NCBI RefSeq assembly: GCF_003073045.1
Contig: NC_037591.1
Span: 29,352,537 to 29,416,536, forward strand
Reading direction: 5' to 3'
Length of the DNA: 64,000 bases
DNA from: Pomacea canaliculata
Lineage: Eukaryota > Mollusca > Gastropoda > Architaenioglossa > Ampullariidae
Shown piece by piece: positions 60,001 through 64,000 of this stretch (the first letter of the stretch is position 1; each line of letters begins with the position of its first letter). The notes under the pieces are model-generated. The model was not told the DNA's origin, did not search any database, and saw only the letters and a list, made by a program, of their open reading frames with translations. The translations under genes were made by a program, and so were the position numbers.

Positions 60001-63000
60001 CAGGTAAGATAATTTCTGCTTTCCATTTTTTTAATGAATGCACTTAACTAGGAGAGGTGTAGATTATGCACAAGCACATAAGACAGTTGCTTGTGCTGCT
60101 AGTTTTCTATAGTGATAGATCTTCGGAGCCTGCTTATCACTGTGTACTTTTGTCCACTTTCCTGCAGGATATCCATCTGGACATCCAGAGTGCACATCCT
60201 ATGCTGATGATCTTCAGCATCTGAAGGCAAAAGTGGATGCAGGTGCAGACTTCATCATTACTCAGCTTTTTTTCAAGGCAGAGTCCTTCCTCAAATTTGT
60301 TAAGGACTGTAGAGCCATTGGTATCAACTGTCCTATCCTTCCAGGAATACTACCCATACAAGTAAGTTGTTATTTGGTTATTTGGGTTTCACAAAGTATT
60401 CTTTTACAGTTGAGAAAGAGCATTGTACTTGTTTCAAGACATTTAAATTTGTTAAACATCGAGCTCAATGTGTTGCTATCCATGATGCTGTGAATTTGTT
60501 AATTTGCTGTTTCATTTCAATTATATTTTTATTTATCCACCATTGCAGGCTTACCAGTCTCTTCGTCACATTGTCAAACTTTCAAGACTTGAAGTGCCAC
60601 AAGAAATCATTGATGCCATTAATCCGATCAAAGAGAATGATGAAGCCATCAGAAACTTTGGTATTGATCATGCTGTTCAGCTATGCAAGACACTGTTGGA
60701 GGCTGGCGATACAGATCCAGAGACCACTGTACCAGGAATACATTTCTACACATTAAATCGTGAAGTGGCCACTGTTGAAATCTTAAAGAAACTGGGTTTG
60801 TGGGCAGAGGATGTACTTAGACCATTGCCATGGAAACTTACTGCGAATGCTGCTAGGTGCAAAGAGGAGGTAATTTGAATGAGCTATAGAGAATGAGTCT
60901 GCTAAGTGCTTTTTATGCTATTACCAAAATATTGTTTATCCTTTAATATTACTTCTTCTGCATGCCAGTTTTCATTTCAACTTGGTTGGGGGGAGGGAGG
61001 GAAGGGTTGGTTGTCTTTTGGTTTTGACTTTAGATGGAATGTTTGTGTTGTGAAGCATTTTGTGAGTGGACCCAAATGCCCAGCCAATAGTGACTAGCAG
61101 ATTTTATTTTAAATTTATTATTTTTTATTATGTAAAGTTTGCCTTTTTATTATGATTTAGGTTCGACCAATATTCTGGCGTAGTCGTCCTAACAGTTATG
61201 TCTTCCGAACCTCTGACTGGGATGAATTTCCTAATGGAAGATGGGGTAACTCCTCTTCACCTTCCTTCAATGAGCTGAAAACCTACCATCTGTTCTACCT
61301 TGCATCTCGTTCACCTAAGGAGGAGTTGCTAGACATGTGGGGACATGAACTAAATGATGAAAAGGATGTGTGGAATGTCTTCTACTGCTATCTGACAGGC
61401 AAACCTAACAAAAAAGGAATCAAGGTTTTAGGCTTTCAGATGTGTTCTGTTTAGCACATTTTTTTAATTGCAAAAAAAAAAATTTCTGGATGCATAGTTA
61501 ACACTATTTATTTGTACGTGTTTTCACTTAATTGTTTAGGTATTTTATATTAAAAAAATCTCCTACATTTCATTTGTGTTTCAGAGCAAAATATAAAATA
61601 GTATATCTCATTGTTAACTATTTTCCCTTACCAATGGGAATGATATTTGGGAATGAAAAACATCTCTCATGCAAACTTTGTTTTTAAGATGCTCTTTTAG
61701 CTAAGCACGTGAATGTTAAAGCTTTGTCACATTTTGTCTCAAAGGTCACCAGAATGCCGTGGGATGACAGTGAGCTCATAGCAGAGACCATGTTGATTGC
61801 AGAGAAGCTGGCTTGCATCAACTGTCGTGGTGTACTTACAATTAATTCTCAGCCTCGCATCAATTGTGCTCCATCTGAGGATCCAAGTGTTGGTTGGGGA
61901 ATACCACATGGCTATATCTTCCAAAAAGTTAGTGTAATACCCATTAAGTTTCCTGAAAGTTGGTGTAGTACTCATTAAGTTTCCTGAAAGCTGGTGTGGT
62001 GTGCATCCAGAAGGGTAGCCTAGTTACATTTTGAAATGGAATAGGTATAACAGCAAGATATTTCTTTTCTCTCCAAGTAGATAGTATTCTGTTTTTCACA
62101 TGTTCTGAAAAAGATGCATTTTTTTCAGGCTTATTTGGAGTTTTTCACATCAAGAGAAAATGTAGAAGCACTGAAGACCATTCTGCCAAGCTATCCTCTG
62201 GTCAACTATCATATAGTGGACCACAACGTAAGCATATAGTCACCTATATTATTAATCTCTTTGTTTTTTACCATTAGTGTCTTCAGTTTTTAGCTCAGAC
62301 ATTCTGGAGGATGACGAATGGCCATGTAAAAGGGTCCACTAAAAGCTGTTTTATGAAATGGTACAGGGAGAGGCAGATTACACCAACTGTGATGAGTCCC
62401 AGCCAATTGCTGTCACATGGGGAGTCTTTCCTGGTAAAGAAATTATCCAGCCCACAGTTGTGGATCCTGTGTCTTTCAAATCATGGAAGGTAGATATGGA
62501 TAAGTGAGCAAAGATTAATGAAAGCATCTTCACACATACATATATATTCTTAATTTAATGTATAAACAGTGTGTTTTGAGTACCTGTGATTATTGTATCC
62601 CCCTGTAGAAGAGATGATGTTTATTGATATCCTTCATACAGTCAGCCATTAGTTAGATGCCTGTTTGTAGTAATCAGGGATATATGAACAAGCATTCTTT
62701 AAATTTTAAAGTGCATGTTTATTGCATTTTTGTGTGAAATGCCTTGACCCTATTGTGCATCATGATCATCTTTGCCGCTTTCAGTGCTGATTTTAATGTA
62801 TGGACTACAGAAGGAAACTGTTGGTCTCCCTTTTTTTCACCTTGTCCTGTTTGCAACTAGTGCTGTTGAATTTAGTTTCCATGATACTTTTGGTAACTGC
62901 TCTTTCGATAATTAACTTTTTGCAGTTTTTATCACAGTCATCATAATTTTTGTTGCTGTAATCTGTTTAGGTCTTCATCCTTAGACTAACCTTTGTTTTT

Positions 63001-63919
63001 TCTTTTAATATGTAAGATTATTCTTTGCCTGATAAAACAGGATGAAGCATTTGCCCTGTGGCTTGAGAGCTGGGGCAGTCTGTATGAAGTTGGGTCAAGT
63101 CACACGAAGTTATTGAGGCAATCCATGACAATTATTACCTTGTGAATCTTGTTGACAATGAATTCCCAAAGGAGACATGCCTATGGGAACTGGTGGACAA
63201 GATGCTGACACTTGCTGCAAGTATTGCAGGTATGTGAAAGGAACTGGCTTGTGTTGGCTGGTTCCACTGAGTTTGCCTATGTGTATGTATGGTTGGCTCA
63301 CCTGGGTGGGAAGAAGACATATTTGTGTTTCCTAAAATTTTTATTTTGCTCCATAACAAAGCTTGGCAAAACATTATGTCCCACACAGAAGCATGTCTAC
63401 GAAATAAATATGGGATTTGTGCATGGGAAATATTCTGAGAAATGTTGCCTTAATGTTCTTGCCATAGACTATCTCAGTGTCTTGCCACCCAAGCAGGTCT
63501 TTTTGTTCTGTTTATTAAGACTATTTTGAAGCATCTGCATTACTGAAAAACATCAGAGCATCAGCCTTTTTTTTTTGGACAAAGTGACGAATTTATGTTG
63601 TTTAAGTCATTTCTTGTGTTATAATTTAATTGGGAGTTGGCACAGTACATAGAAACATTGAAGGTCCCAAAACCCAGCCTGCATCTGTAGTTTAGTAAAT
63701 AAATGTTTAAAAATCGAAAATTTTCAGTGGAAGTTGTGTAAAACATCGGTCTTTTATCTTCAAAGCCCAATTTGATATTTGATATTTTCTGTTAGCTCCT
63801 CTATGTAGGTTTTACTTATTGGAATATTTTTTAATAGCTTTTAATTTTTTTTTTTCTTTTCAGGATCCAAGAGCAATTCAACTTCAGAATTGGCATTTTC
63901 AGAATCTCCTCAGAGTTGA
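57065..63919 (+). CDS. MTHFR: Methylenetetrahydrofolate reductase
   Basis: FAD enzyme that reduces 5,10-methylene-tetrahydrofolate to 5-methyl-tetrahydrofolate, supplying methyl groups for methionine. Exons: 57065-57318, 57593-57834, 59887-60003, 60168-60361, 60549-60869, 61161-61424, 61745-61927, 62129-62227, 62367-62489, 63041-63229, 63864-63919. Phases agree throughout; about 680 residues, near the 656 of human. A Ser/Pro-rich N-terminus (about 31-48) matches the phosphorylated regulatory tail of animal enzymes. SLEFFPPRT holds the catalytic Glu (E69). The barrel continues through [18 protein letters not shown] and [11 protein letters not shown]; the alanine in DAGADF corresponds to human Ala222. 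The C-terminal S-adenosylmethionine-binding domain includes [23 protein letters not shown] and [15 protein letters not shown]. In exon 10 the frame changes between LYEVGSSHT and [13 protein letters not shown] near 63105; one missing base would explain it. The first ATG is used; a second in-frame Met lies 7 codons on. Confidence 0.95.
58300..58870 (+). repeat. Probable retroelement 3'-tail pair in MTHFR intron 2
   Basis: Two stretches resemble the conserved 3' ends of LINE/SINE families: a TATGGCGCTGTATAAGC-like end near 58590-58605, and a GTTAAGCACTTGGAGC ... GGGATAAAG ... TTATTATTA end near 58801-58866. No reverse transcriptase frame is recognisable upstream, so family and exact limits are unknown. 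Confidence 0.45.
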
Positions 63920-64000
63920 AATATGAATGCTTCCTATTGGCTAGCTGTACTTTATAGTCTTAGACAGCTGAGGGTTCACCATGCTGTGTTAAAGTTGTTT

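Overview
The window looks like animal nuclear DNA, most likely from a lophotrochozoan and plausibly a mollusc; that taxon is an inference. It is AT-rich, its genes are split by many GT-AG introns, microsatellites are common, and LINE and SINE debris fills introns and gaps. There is no operon, phage or CRISPR structure.

Layout. 1-1.3 kb: a compact promoter-like cluster (CCAAT, CRE and ETS motifs) and a 14-base first coding exon on the minus strand, whose gene would lie left of the window. 1.3-12.8 kb: no gene recognised; it holds microsatellites, a 5'-truncated but open LINE insertion flanked by an 11-bp target-site duplication, and a decayed copy of part of the next gene. 12.86-23.03 kb (-): a 13-14 exon gene for a protein with a ubiquitin-like N-terminus, three hydrophobic segments and an armadillo-type helical region; I do not recognise it. 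23.99-27.62 kb (+): RER1, divergent from the previous gene. 31.2-32.3 kb: a CR1/L2-like LINE tail. 33.02-47.26 kb (-): a 19-exon coiled-coil gene that I assign to CCDC150, with LINE pieces, a SINE and a MITE in its introns. 48.15-51.53 kb (+): a three-exon cysteine-synthase-like PLP enzyme of the fungal Mcy1 type, divergent from CCDC150. 51.58-52.85 kb (-): a broken LINE reverse transcriptase. 57.07-63.92 kb (+): a complete 11-exon MTHFR gene.

The genes are unrelated housekeeping and ciliary-type genes rather than a pathway cluster. Two neighbours, the cysteine-synthase-like gene and MTHFR, both touch sulfur-amino-acid and one-carbon metabolism. Two gene pairs are head to head and probably share promoter regions.

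The best leads are four. First, the unrecognised ubiquitin-like/membrane/armadillo protein, which has decayed exon copies nearby. Second, an Mcy1-type cysteine synthase in an animal. Third, a shared pattern in which RER1, CCDC150 and MTHFR each have one exon whose reading frame changes at a 1-2 base indel while all splice phases stay consistent, which points to uncorrected assembly indels rather than three dead genes. Fourth, several small repeat families with clear internal copies. Nothing here amounts to a convincing new defence or mobile system.
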